From positions 124,001 to 188,000 of the forward strand of contig NZ_NADJ01000039.1 in NCBI RefSeq assembly GCF_002196705.1: a stretch of 64,000 nt of DNA, written 5' to 3'. Below, in pieces: positions 38,509 through 47,143 of the stretch; the first letter of the stretch is position 1; the number at the start of each line of letters is the position of its first letter. The notes below the pieces were generated by a model, which was not told the origin of the DNA, ran no database searches, and saw only the letters and a program-made list of their open reading frames with translations. The stretch is from Desulfosporosinus sp. FKB (lineage in GTDB: Bacteria; Bacillota; Desulfitobacteriia; Desulfitobacteriales; Desulfitobacteriaceae). A program made the position numbers and the translations under genes.

Positions 38509-39393
38509 TTAACGAATTTGATATGGGCCTTGCAAATAATGGTTATACATCTCATGGACCAGTTCAGTCCATCCAGGCGGATTATACCCCGTAAGAGAAC
38601 GGAATTTTGAAGAGTCTAATGATCGGTCGACCCGAACACTATTGTCGGGTTCAATATTGATAGTTTTGCTGTACTGGGCGGCTATCAATTTAAGCAGCTC
38701 ATATTTTGAGATAGGATTAGCCGATACATGATAAAGACCGTTCATTTCCGGATTAGGAATTACATAATCACGAATAATTCGCGAAAATTCTACAGTTGGA
38801 AATCCGGAATAAATGACTTTTCTAAAACCCCGGACCGTTTCTTTTTGACCCAAAAACCATTCAACCAATCCATAATTTCCTTTTAACTCATGACCAATAA
38901 TTGAAGTGCGAAGCGTAATACAATGAGGATAAGTTACTTCCCCGAGGAATTTAGTCCTTCCGTAAAGATCGGCGGCATTAGAAAAATCATGTTCAACATA
39001 ATTCCCCTTTGCACCATCGAACACACAATCTGAACTGACGTGGATAAATCGTGCACCTGAGACACTGCAAAGCCGTGCTATGCGGTGGGGTAAAAGTGCG
39101 TTAGCCGTTATCGTCGTGATTGGATCTTGGGCTTCGGGGAGCTGTTTAATAATTCCAATGCAATTCACAACGATATCAGGGTTAACCTCAGCGAAAACCC
39201 TGACCAGACGATCTGTATGCAGAATATCGATATCGGAGTATACCTTCGTCACTCTGGCAATGGGCAGCCAACCAGATAATTCCTTTCCTGAACGGACCGT
39301 TGCATAAACATCAAACCATGGATCTTCAGAAAGAGAATTGAAGAGGGTATGCCCTAACATCCCTGTTGCACCTAGGACCAAAATTTTTTTCAT
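38509..39393 (-). CDS. RmlD-like 4-keto sugar reductase, WbvR/QnlB-like
   Basis: This 294-residue SDR protein resembles dTDP-4-dehydrorhamnose reductase: KKILVLGATGMLGHTLFNSL, IVVNCIGIIKQL, HVSSDCVFDGAKGNYVE and the catalytic DLYGRTKFLGEV. No RmlA-C genes are nearby. Placed directly before a CapE-like dehydratase, it fits WbvR/QnlB, which reduce the 4-keto group to UDP-L-rhamnosamine. It lacks the C-terminal cupin domain of CapF, which favours the L-QuiNAc route over L-FucNAc. ATG 39393 has GAGAGAAGGG upstream. Confidence 0.75.
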   Translation of the reverse strand: MKKILVLGATGMLGHTLFNSLSEDPWFDVYATVRSGKELSGWLPIARVTKVYSDIDILHTDRLVRVFAEVNPDIVVNCIGIIKQLPEAQDPITTITANALLPHRIARLCSVSGARFIHVSSDCVFDGAKGNYVEHDFSNAADLYGRTKFLGEVTYPHCITLRTSIIGHELKGNYGLVEWFLGQKETVRGFRKVIYSGFPTVEFSRIIRDYVIPNPEMNGLYHVSANPISKYELLKLIAAQYSKTINIEPDNSVRVDRSLDSSKFRSLTGYNPPGWTELVHEMYNHYLQGPYQIR

Positions 39394-39419
39394 ACCCTTC
39401 TCTCGCTCCTTACTTAAAC

Positions 39420-40103
39420 CTAACAGTGTTCAAATTGTTCCTTGGCTTTTTCCAGATCAGCGAGAGTCCCAATGTCAAACCATAAATCCTGACTTTCATA
39501 GCTAACGACATTAGCTCGTTCTAAAAGAAGACGCTGAACCAGATCCGGCATATCAAAACGTTGATTCTCAGGAATCAAGGGGAGAACCCCTTTGTTAATG
39601 ACATAAATCCCCATACTTGCCCAATAGTCTATGGTTGGTTTTTCCGAGTAAGAGATGATTTGACCATCCTTCGTTTCCAGGACTCCAAAGGATGAACTGA
39701 TAGATTTCTGATGCACGGCCACAGTCATATCGGCTTTCATTGCTAAATGGTGTTTATACAAAGCCCCAAAGTCTAAGGTTGTTAGTTCATCCCCGTTGAC
39801 CACCACAAAATTATCATCCAGCTTATCAACCATTCGTAAGGGACCTGCCGTTCCTAAAGGATCTTTTTCCACCGAATAGCGTATGCTCAAGCCATAATAG
39901 CTTCCGTCTTGGAAGTAAAGCTTCATTAAATCAGCAAGATACCCTAAACACATGATGATTTCATGAGCACCTGCAAGTTTAAGCTGTTCTACAAGAATCT
40001 CTGCAATGGGTTTATCTCCAATCGGAAAAAGAGGTTTGGGTAAAATTCGGGAAAATGGATCCAAACGTATTCCCCGTCCACCTGCTAACATAATGGTTTG
40101 CAT
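39420..40103 (-). CDS. Sugar-1-phosphate nucleotidyltransferase
   Basis: This 227-residue GT-A-fold enzyme activates a sugar-1-phosphate with an NTP. It has the signature MLAGGRGIRLDPFSRILPKP, KDPLGTAGPLRMVD and VVNGDELTTLDFGAL (the D of the metal site), ending in WFDIGTLADLEKAKEQF. It resembles the RfbA/HddC/GlmU-N type; the sugar and nucleotide are uncertain. ATG 40103 follows GAGGGG; the frame is open 13 codons further, into the previous gene. It is 19 bases behind the SDR gene, so the two are one operon. Confidence 0.85.
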   Translation of the reverse strand: MQTIMLAGGRGIRLDPFSRILPKPLFPIGDKPIAEILVEQLKLAGAHEIIMCLGYLADLMKLYFQDGSYYGLSIRYSVEKDPLGTAGPLRMVDKLDDNFVVVNGDELTTLDFGALYKHHLAMKADMTVAVHQKSISSSFGVLETKDGQIISYSEKPTIDYWASMGIYVINKGVLPLIPENQRFDMPDLVQRLLLERANVVSYESQDLWFDIGTLADLEKAKEQFEHC

Positions 40104-40122
40104 TGTATTCCCCTCTTTACCT

Positions 40123-41109
40123 TTATATCTGGTATTTACCAATATGGAAGCGGTCTAAATGAACAGCAATCCATTCCATGGTCCTTTCTATCCCATCTTC
40201 CAAAGGAACACGCGGTTCCCACTCGAGTACTTCCCTGGCTAAATGATTATCCGCCAAAAGACGGTTGACCTCACTTCGGCTCGGTCGAATTCTTGACTCG
40301 TCCACAACAATATTTGCCTTACTCCCTAAGGTTTTCTTAATGACGTGAGCTAACTCTCCAATTGATATTTCTTTTCCTGAACCTACATTAATGACCTTGC
40401 CAAGTGCTGTCTGCTTCTGAGATGCTCTTATAAAGCCCTCGACCGTATCAGTAACATACGTAAAGTCGCGTAAAGTCTCTATATTGCCCAGACGTATTTC
40501 TTTACTGGCCATAGCCTGGGTAATTAATGTTGGAATGACAGCCCTCGCAGACTGCCGCGGCCCGTAACAATTAAACGGTCTTACAGTAACGACAGGTAAC
40601 TCATAGGAAGCGTAAAAACTTTCGGCTAATTTATCCGCTCCGATCTTACTGGCGGAATATGGGGACTGGCCTTGAAGGGGATGATTTTCGTCAATGGGCA
40701 CATAGCGTGCAGACCCATAGACTTCACTGGTTGATGTATGAACAATTCGGCTTACACCAAGATCCCGGGCAGCCGTCAGAACATTAAATGTCCCCATGAT
40801 ATTGGTCTCAACGACCTCACGAGGATTTTTATAAGAATATGGAATTCCCACTAACGCCCCTAAATGAAATACTGTGTCGCAGCCTTTCAGCGAACGTTCA
40901 ATAACATCTGCATCGCGCAGATCACCGGCAACAATTTCAATTTCATCAAGAACCTTTGGATCCAAATCCTCTAAATTTCCTCGGCCATCACGGGAATTAT
41001 AGCGAATAAAAACACGAACCTTGGCCCCATTTTTAACTAATGTTTCAGTCAGGTGACTGCCAATAAACCCACCTGCACCTGTGACCAAAACCTGCTTCTG
41101 TTCCAACAC
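40123..41109 (-). CDS. NAD-dependent sugar-nucleotide 4,6-dehydratase/epimerase (LegB-like SDR)
   Basis: The extended SDR has VLVTGAGGFIGSHLTETLVK, FIRYNSRDGRGNLEDL (a phrase typical of LegB and related dehydratases), FHLGALVGIPYSYKNP, HTSTSEVYGSARYV, the YSASK catalytic pair and VRPFNCYGPRQSARAVIPT. The substrate is probably UDP-GlcNAc or a GDP/UDP hexose. No ATG exists in frame near the start; GTG 41109 or TTG 41106 follow GGGGGA, and TTG 41133 is also open. It is the second gene after the GT4 gene, in the nucleotidyltransferase-reductase-dehydratase operon. Confidence 0.8.
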   Translation of the reverse strand: MLEQKQVLVTGAGGFIGSHLTETLVKNGAKVRVFIRYNSRDGRGNLEDLDPKVLDEIEIVAGDLRDADVIERSLKGCDTVFHLGALVGIPYSYKNPREVVETNIMGTFNVLTAARDLGVSRIVHTSTSEVYGSARYVPIDENHPLQGQSPYSASKIGADKLAESFYASYELPVVTVRPFNCYGPRQSARAVIPTLITQAMASKEIRLGNIETLRDFTYVTDTVEGFIRASQKQTALGKVINVGSGKEISIGELAHVIKKTLGSKANIVVDESRIRPSRSEVNRLLADNHLAREVLEWEPRVPLEDGIERTMEWIAVHLDRFHIGKYQI

Positions 41110-41269
41110 GTTCCCCCATTCCCCCTTCAACAATGATTGCTATATCCTATGTCATCCTCCGTATATCTGACACACGTTGTACGATGAAGATAATAATAAC
41201 TTGTCATCATACAGTAACTGATTGCCTGTAAGCTGCATTCCCTTCGCACTTAATTCATTCCATAGGAAA

Positions 41270-41298
41270 GGAGTCCTCTGAATCAGCCAAAGGACTCC
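41270..41298. terminator. Hairpin between GT4 and the SDR operon
   Basis: GGAGTCCT (41270-41277) pairs with AGGACTCC (41291-41298). On the minus strand it is followed by TTTCC, about 60 bases past the GT4 stop. It may end the GT4 transcript. The rest of 41134-41269 shows no gene. Confidence 0.5.
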
Positions 41299-41357
41299 CC
41301 TTGAAAGTTATTTAAGTTTCAGCATTTAATAACGTTCACTCTCTCCTGCCTGGGGTA

Positions 41358-42482
41358 TTATTTCTTGGTTTGTTCCAAAAGCATCCTATATTTGAGAGCA
41401 AGCCGTCCCCATTCCAGGCTCGTTGCCTTCTCCTGGCCTTTTGCAGCGAGACGTCGCAGTATTGCAGGATTGTCAATAGCTTTTCGTAAAGTGTTTGCCA
41501 GTTGTTTACTATTCCCCGGTTCAAAGATAAGGGCACAAGAATCAGAAACTAATTCTGCAAGCCCCCCGGCTCTGGAAGTAATTACTGGAACACCAATCGC
41601 CATTCCCTCCAAAGCCACGAGGCCAAAAGCCTCACGTCTGCTGGGAACCACCAGTCCCGCAGCCCTACTCATCCAGCCCCATACTTCTGAACTGCTTGGC
41701 AGCCAACCCTGAAATTTTACCAAAGATCCAAGTTTTCTTGCATCAACAAGTCTTCTCAAGTGGGATTCATAAGTGTAATCCGGTGCCTTTCCGATAATAT
41801 TAAGCCGAACTTGCCGCCCATTTTGTCTAACCAGGTGGACCGCTAGAATTAAATCTTCAATTCCTTTATAAGCCAGCAATCTGCCAACATAGAGAAACTC
41901 ATTGGTATTTTTCGGCTCCCAGCGTTCAGAGGGCCAGGAAATGCCGAGAGGTAGAACTTCTGTTTTCGACAAATATTGAGGAAAATTTTCCAGTAAATAA
42001 TTCCTTTCGCTCTGACTTATTAGATGAAGCTGTCGGCAGCGCAGCAAAAGATCTTCTTGAACTTTAAATTGCGCTTGCAGCTCAGGCTCCGCACTATCTC
42101 CTAATTCCTGGCGCAAAAAGGAATAAACTGAATAAAGAATTGGTGTTTTCCCGCCCGAAAGGGTATAAGCCAAAGACGTGAAATTAATGGCATGGCAATG
42201 AATTAAATCCCATCCCTGATTGAGCTCAGGAAATTCCCGAACTACCGTCTCCGCTTTGATCATGCCTAAATTACCAATATAATGACCGTTACGAGGCAAT
42301 CCTAAAACTTTAATCTGTGATCCCCTTAAATCCCATCTAGGTTCAGCTAAATCGCTGCGCGGTACAATAATGGTTTGACGCACTCCTGAACGATCAAGCA
42401 TATGAACCATACCGCTGACTGCTGTACCGGCTCCGCCAAAACTCTCTGCTTCAAATTCATTGGTTAAGGATAACACATCCAT
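41358..42482 (-). CDS. Glycosyltransferase family 4 (GT-B)
   Basis: This 374-residue enzyme has MDVLSLTNEFEAESFGGAGT as a glycogen-synthase-like acceptor loop, LPLGISWPSERW and EFLYVGRLLAYKGIEDLILA at the domain junction, then VVPSRREAFGLVALEGMAIGVPVITSRAGG, the E-x7-E donor site. ATG 42482 follows GGAGG; the GTG at 42497 lies in it. It is the first gene of the minus-strand glycan series and has a 380-base divergent upstream gap to the CheY-CheX gene. Confidence 0.88.
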   Translation of the reverse strand: MDVLSLTNEFEAESFGGAGTAVSGMVHMLDRSGVRQTIIVPRSDLAEPRWDLRGSQIKVLGLPRNGHYIGNLGMIKAETVVREFPELNQGWDLIHCHAINFTSLAYTLSGGKTPILYSVYSFLRQELGDSAEPELQAQFKVQEDLLLRCRQLHLISQSERNYLLENFPQYLSKTEVLPLGISWPSERWEPKNTNEFLYVGRLLAYKGIEDLILAVHLVRQNGRQVRLNIIGKAPDYTYESHLRRLVDARKLGSLVKFQGWLPSSSEVWGWMSRAAGLVVPSRREAFGLVALEGMAIGVPVITSRAGGLAELVSDSCALIFEPGNSKQLANTLRKAIDNPAILRRLAAKGQEKATSLEWGRLALKYRMLLEQTKK

Positions 42483-42551
42483 AACAATTACCTCCACACT
42501 CCATCCTATGCGACAAGCCTGGGCGGGTGCCGAAGCAGAGAACAGGAACCA

Positions 42552-42573
42552 CTCCCACTTGTAGAAGTGAGAG
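42552..42573. repeat. CACTT/AAGTG hairpin in a divergent intergenic gap
   Basis: CTCCCACTT and AAGTGAGAG pair over nine positions with one mismatch around GTAG. The core matches hairpins at 11609 and 51080. The rest of 42483-42859 is AT-rich; I see no gene. It must hold the promoters of the two divergent units. Confidence 0.5.
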
Positions 42574-42859
42574 TCTCACGATTGGATGGAAATTAAGAAT
42601 TCAAACTTTAGTACTTACAAGTTTTCACAAGCTTTTATCTTATTTTAATAATATAGTATTAATCTTATTATAACATTTTTACTATTTTTAGATATTTATC
42701 CTATTTATTGGTTAGTTTTAATTAAACTAGTTCGATTATTTCCAAAAAATGAACTTCTTTCTGATTAAACCTAAGTTTTATGTTATAATATGCAAAAAGA
42801 AGATGAATTGGTCAATTTATGAAAACTATTATAATAAAGACTTTGAGAGGAATGTATGT

Positions 42860-43723
42860 ATGAGCGCAGCTAAAGTAATGATTGTCGATGACTCATTTTT
42901 TTCTCGAACGCTTCTTGCCGAAACTTTGCAACTTGGGGGATGTGAAGTTGTAGGAGAAGCAGATTCATTCGATTCCTTAATTGAAACCTATAACAATTGC
43001 AAACCTGATATTGTCACCATGGACATTGTCATGCCCGGAACTGACGGATTCGAATGCAGCAGAGCACTTCTAATGAATGATCCCTCAGCTAAAATAATAC
43101 TTGTAAGTTCAATGAAAGATGAAGAAACGGAGGCGGAGGCCAGACGGATAGGCATTGCCGGATATGTTCAAAAGCCCATTGACGGCGAGTATCTTTTAAA
43201 TATCATTAAGAACATACTGTCACCAGACACTCTCTATGAGGAACTTATTGAATCGGCTCCCGGAATTTTCAACGAAGCTCTTTCGCAAAATATTACACGT
43301 ATGACTAAGACACCGGTATCTTTCGAATCTATGGACACCTTCGATGACACTTATGTATCCCAAGGGATTACAACAGTTATCGGCATCATTGGACGGTATT
43401 CCGGATCTATGATTTTGGATTTATCCAGTGAAGCTGCCGAGCAAATTGTGGAAATACTTTTACATCGTCCCAGCAAAAACCACGAAGAAGTATTGGCAAT
43501 GGTCGCAGAACTCGCCAATATCATTGCAGGCGTCGCTTGCTCAATGCTCAATAAAAAAGATAAATCCTACAGCTTACGCGTATCTCCTCCCAGCGTCTTT
43601 TTTAGCTCAAATTCGGAAATTGCCAGTCCAAATTTAAAAATTCAAGCATCCTATGCCCAAACGACCTTTGGATCTATATTTCTTGGAATTGGTTTTAAAA
43701 AAGGAGCAGCATCATGGATATAA
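42860..43723 (+). CDS. CheY-type receiver fused to a CheX-like phosphatase domain
   Basis: Residues 1-125 are a receiver domain: VMIVDDSFFSRTLL, phospho-acceptor Asp in PDIVTMDIVMPGTDGFE, the Ser/Thr switch ILVSSMK and KPIDG. Residues 145-287 are CheX-like, with the phosphatase signature ExxN in VAELANIIAGVACSML and the beta-strand IIGRYSGSMILDLS. The fusion would carry its own aspartyl-phosphate phosphatase. ATG 42860 follows GAGAGG; the frame is open 37 codons upstream without a site. Its stop overlaps the next CheX gene by 10 bases. No che or flagellar gene is nearby. Confidence 0.85.
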   Translation: MSAAKVMIVDDSFFSRTLLAETLQLGGCEVVGEADSFDSLIETYNNCKPDIVTMDIVMPGTDGFECSRALLMNDPSAKIILVSSMKDEETEAEARRIGIAGYVQKPIDGEYLLNIIKNILSPDTLYEELIESAPGIFNEALSQNITRMTKTPVSFESMDTFDDTYVSQGITTVIGIIGRYSGSMILDLSSEAAEQIVEILLHRPSKNHEEVLAMVAELANIIAGVACSMLNKKDKSYSLRVSPPSVFFSSNSEIASPNLKIQASYAQTTFGSIFLGIGFKKGAASWI

Positions 43724-44187
43724 ATCTCATTAATCCACTCATCCTATCATTTATAGACATCCTTCCCCAAATTGGTTTTCAGTCAGTGGAACGTAAAGGT
43801 CTCTCCTTAGTCGCATCAACGTTGGATTACGATGGAGTGCTTGTAAATATTTCTTTGGTCGGAGTGTTAAAAGGTGCCATTTTAATTGGTATGAGCTTAG
43901 ATTCTGCTAAAGAATTTGCATCCAAAATGATGATGGGTATGCCAGTGACGGACTTTGATTCACTGGCCCAAAGCGCAATCTCAGAAATGGGGAATATGGT
44001 GTGTGCCAATGCTTGTACTCAATTTAGCAAGGTGGGCATAGACGGACTTGATATTTCTCCTCCGGTCCTGCTTATTGGTCATAATGGACAAGCCACCTTA
44101 CCGGTCCCTCAAACAATAGCGGTTCAATTTCTCGTTGATGGTATTGAGATTAATGTCTACGTAGGATTGATTGAAGTGAATGGTTAA
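43714..44187 (+). CDS. CheX-like chemotaxis phosphatase
   Basis: This 157-residue protein is a second CheX domain, with ISEMGNMVCANAC carrying the catalytic ExxN, and VLKGAILIGMSLDSAKEF and VQFLVDGIEINVYVGLI as core strands. It begins within the last 10 bases of the CheY-CheX gene, so they are translationally coupled and may form a dimer. It should dephosphorylate a receiver aspartate. A strong terminator closes the two-gene operon. Confidence 0.85.
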   Translation: MDINLINPLILSFIDILPQIGFQSVERKGLSLVASTLDYDGVLVNISLVGVLKGAILIGMSLDSAKEFASKMMMGMPVTDFDSLAQSAISEMGNMVCANACTQFSKVGIDGLDISPPVLLIGHNGQATLPVPQTIAVQFLVDGIEINVYVGLIEVNG

Positions 44188-44213
44188 TAAAGGTAACCAA
44201 GACATAAGACAGT

Positions 44214-44263
44214 GGCTGCCGCTCTGAGAACTTTAGTGTTCCCAGAGCGGCAGCCCTTTTTTT
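44214..44263 (+). terminator. Intrinsic terminator of the CheY-CheX/CheX operon
   Basis: A 13-bp perfect GC-rich stem (44214-44226 with 44243-44255) is followed by CTTTTTTTG. Confidence 0.95.
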
Positions 44264-44369
44264 GTCAACTAGAACTAAAATGCTTACTCTTAATTCCCAA
44301 TTGAGGATAACTAACATACCTTAACTATAAGAGCAATATTTTGTAACCCAAACCATGAGGAGGTATGCA

Positions 44370-45377
44370 ATGCCAACCTTCATCTATCCTCCCTCAATAC
44401 CTTGGAATTGGATGTTTCAACGACCTCAACAACTTCTTGGGCAGTTTTCCGCATCTGGACACACGGTTCTATATGAAGACCTGGGGAACTTTCCTCATCC
44501 TAGAATCAGGAGCTTATCCTCTAGCCTACATCTCTGTCAAGGAATTTCAGCCCTTGAGGTTTCACATCCACGACCCCGTATACTTTGGTTAACAGTTCCC
44601 TCTCATATTAACGTTATTTCAAATTATAATCCTGATCTCATTATCTACGATGCCGTTGATGAGCCCAAAGAAGAATTTGCAAGTTGGGCGCCCTATTACC
44701 CTGCTATCCTTGAAAAGGCGGATCTTATTTTTTGTAGCAGCCAAAGCATCTATAACTATTTTTACCCAAGGCATCCTCACGTATATCTAGTTCCTAATGG
44801 CGTAGATTACGTGCATTTTTCCCCCTCTCCCACTAGCCGCCCCAAGGATCTGCCCATAGGCAAACCCATTATCGGCTACAGCGGTGCAATAGCTCCTTGG
44901 GTTGATTGGGAGTTGCTTAAAACCGTGATCCAACAAAATCATGATCTTAACTTCGTATTTATCGGGGCCTTTTTCCAGAAATATAAATTTCCGCTAAATT
45001 TTAAAAACGTTTATTATTTAGGGTTGAAATCTTATTATGAACTGCCAACTTACCTACATTACTTTGACGTTGGATTAGTACCATTTCTTCTAACAGAAAT
45101 GACAAAGGGATGCAACCCCATTAAGCTCTATGAATATTACGCTGCGGGAATCCAGGTATTAGCCACACCCCTGTTGGAATTGCTCACTGTTCCTAAAATC
45201 AATCTTGAAAGTGATCCCCATTTATTCTCCCTTCGCTTACGTCATCTTTTGACAGAAAAGGATTCAAGCAAAGCTGAAAGAATGTCCTTTGCTCAAGCAA
45301 ATGATTGGGCAGAACGGAGTGGCAGAATGCTTCAGCAAATTTTAATAATGACTAGCCAAAATCAAGAAAGCGTGTAA
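44370..45377 (+). CDS. Glycosyltransferase (GT-B, TuaH-like)
   Basis: At 335 residues, the opening FIYPPSIPWNWMFQRPQQLL is characteristic of the TuaH-like group of surface-polymer glycosyltransferases. VDEPKEEFASWAP and YLVPNGVDYVHFSP mark the first domain and NPIKLYEYYAAGIQVLATPL the donor site (E-x-x-A type). ATG 44370 is chosen; it lies six bases after GAGGAGG, in which the ATG at 44355 is embedded. It starts a plus-strand series: this gene, propeller, 559-aa protein, recoded ORF, CgeB-like, GT4. Confidence 0.85.
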   Translation: MPTFIYPPSIPWNWMFQRPQQLLGQFSASGHTVLYEDLGNFPHPRIRSLSSSLHLCQGISALEVSHPRPRILWLTVPSHINVISNYNPDLIIYDAVDEPKEEFASWAPYYPAILEKADLIFCSSQSIYNYFYPRHPHVYLVPNGVDYVHFSPSPTSRPKDLPIGKPIIGYSGAIAPWVDWELLKTVIQQNHDLNFVFIGAFFQKYKFPLNFKNVYYLGLKSYYELPTYLHYFDVGLVPFLLTEMTKGCNPIKLYEYYAAGIQVLATPLLELLTVPKINLESDPHLFSLRLRHLLTEKDSSKAERMSFAQANDWAERSGRMLQQILIMTSQNQESV

Positions 45378-45473
45378 CACCCCACAGAACTATGGAATAC
45401 AATACGTTGAAAACGTTGGAAATCCTGCTCAGTCTAACTTTTTCTCGATTCAATAAAGGGGGGGAATACACAC

Positions 45474-47024
45474 ATGCTATTTGAAACCCATGCTTGGGTA
45501 ACCCTCGACAACGCAGTCGCCATATATAACGTATACAGCGATGTGCTTGTCGCCACCATCCCCGTAGGAATTGCACCCGCTTTCCCAAAACGTACGCCGG
45601 ATGGTATTAAAGTTTTAGTCCCGAATCAAGGAAGTAACACCGTCTCAATCTTATGTACCTCGACAAATCGTGTTTTAGCAACTATTCCGGTGGGGCTTGC
45701 TCCTACTGCCGTAGCCATTGACCCAACCAGTACAACAGCCTATGTGACAAACTCCGGAAGCGGAACAGTTTCTGTCATCAGCATTCCAACAGATACAGTA
45801 GTTGCAACAATTACCGTTGGCTCGAATCCTGTGGACGTAACCATTGCTCGCGATGGCAGCCGCGTTTATGTCAGCAATAGTGGCAGCAATTCCGTTTCTG
45901 TCATTAATCCTGTGACAAATACCGTTATAGCCACAATTCCAGTTGGAACTTCGCCTGACGGTCTAGCAGTTAGCTTAGATAATTCAAAACTTTTTGTTGT
46001 CAACAGCGGAAGTAACAATGTCAGTGTCATCAACACTTCTAACAATACGTTGATAAGTACAATTCCTGTTGGTTCAGATCCTCAAAAAATCGCAGTCAAC
46101 CCAGTCAACCCAGTCTTCATGTATGTAACCAACTTTACCTCTAACAGTGTAAGTGTCATCTCAACCACTGGACTCAATGTCACCACCACAGTACCGGTTG
46201 GCATCAATCCCCTCGGCATAGATGTCACCGGTGATGGCACTCAAGTATGGGTTGCTAATGAAGGAGACAGTTCCATCAGCATAATTAATACCACCACAAA
46301 TACTATTGCAGCTGCTCTTCCCACGTCCTTCCCACCGAGAGGAGTTACCGTTGGCAGAGTTGGATCAGCCTTATCCCCAAGTGAACCTATTGATTTGCTC
46401 GACCCTTATCAACTCGAAGAGATCACTGAATCGGTATGTATCATTGTAGAAAAAGTTTATGCCAGCTGTCAACAAAGAGAATGTTTCCCTGCCTTCACAG
46501 TCACATTGCCTACAGGAGTACCTCCGTTCACCTTTATCAGCATGACTTTCGCAAATGGCGTGATTGTTCCCGGCAGTATCGTCATCACTCCAATTCCATC
46601 CCGCCCTAATTTCTCCAGGGTTCAATTCACCATTCAAATTCCTTACACGCTAACTTTAAGAGATTCAACAGGTGCCCTGTTTACTTTAACAGGCAACTTG
46701 CCGGATATTAACAAAGATATTGTTATGTATTTCCCACCCACTCGTCCAGAATTTGACTTTAATCTTCGTGTTGAAACAAGAACTGAAGTTTTAACAAGTC
46801 CTGTCTTCACAACAACAACTATTCAAATTGCCATCGGCAGCTTTGTCATAACTAAAGTAACTGGTGTTGTCCAACTTCTTGTTCCTGCCTTTGGCTTCTG
46901 TCCAGAACCCCCAGCTTGTGAAGAGTTCCCAGTTATTCCTCAGAATCCCTGTCTTAACTTCTTCGATACCACTCTCACCCCATTCCCCAGTGATTTCTTC
47001 CCACCACAACAGGACAATTGCTAG
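45474..47024 (+). CDS. YVTN seven-bladed beta-propeller with C-terminal domain
   Basis: The 516-residue protein starts directly with propeller repeats, without a signal peptide. About seven repeats of 42 residues (VSVINPVTNTVIATIPVGTS and variants) fill residues 10-310. The last 190 residues are a separate all-beta domain starting SVCIIVEKVYASCQQRECFP, with four or more cysteines and an end rich in Pro, Phe and Cys (CEEFPVIPQNPC). The Cys-x-x-x-x-Cys opening recalls domains in clostridial spore-coat proteins, a weak impression. GGGGGGG precedes ATG 45474. Related to the propeller at 21890 only in the repeats. Confidence 0.75.
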   Translation: MLFETHAWVTLDNAVAIYNVYSDVLVATIPVGIAPAFPKRTPDGIKVLVPNQGSNTVSILCTSTNRVLATIPVGLAPTAVAIDPTSTTAYVTNSGSGTVSVISIPTDTVVATITVGSNPVDVTIARDGSRVYVSNSGSNSVSVINPVTNTVIATIPVGTSPDGLAVSLDNSKLFVVNSGSNNVSVINTSNNTLISTIPVGSDPQKIAVNPVNPVFMYVTNFTSNSVSVISTTGLNVTTTVPVGINPLGIDVTGDGTQVWVANEGDSSISIINTTTNTIAAALPTSFPPRGVTVGRVGSALSPSEPIDLLDPYQLEEITESVCIIVEKVYASCQQRECFPAFTVTLPTGVPPFTFISMTFANGVIVPGSIVITPIPSRPNFSRVQFTIQIPYTLTLRDSTGALFTLTGNLPDINKDIVMYFPPTRPEFDFNLRVETRTEVLTSPVFTTTTIQIAIGSFVITKVTGVVQLLVPAFGFCPEPPACEEFPVIPQNPCLNFFDTTLTPFPSDFFPPQQDNC

Positions 47025-47061
47025 ATACTCTACTTCTTATGACTTCTTGCCCTATAAAAAG

Positions 47062-47092
47062 AAAGGGCCGTCCATGCGGCCTTTTCTTTTTA
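47062..47092 (+). terminator. Intrinsic terminator after the propeller gene
   Basis: A 9-bp stem (47062-47070 with 47077-47085) including one G-U pair is followed by CTTTTTAC. It lies 40 bases past the stop. Confidence 0.8.
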
Positions 47093-47143
47093 CTAAACTA
47101 TTTATCAGATAAGCCCTGATAAAAATAATAAGGAAGTGATCAT

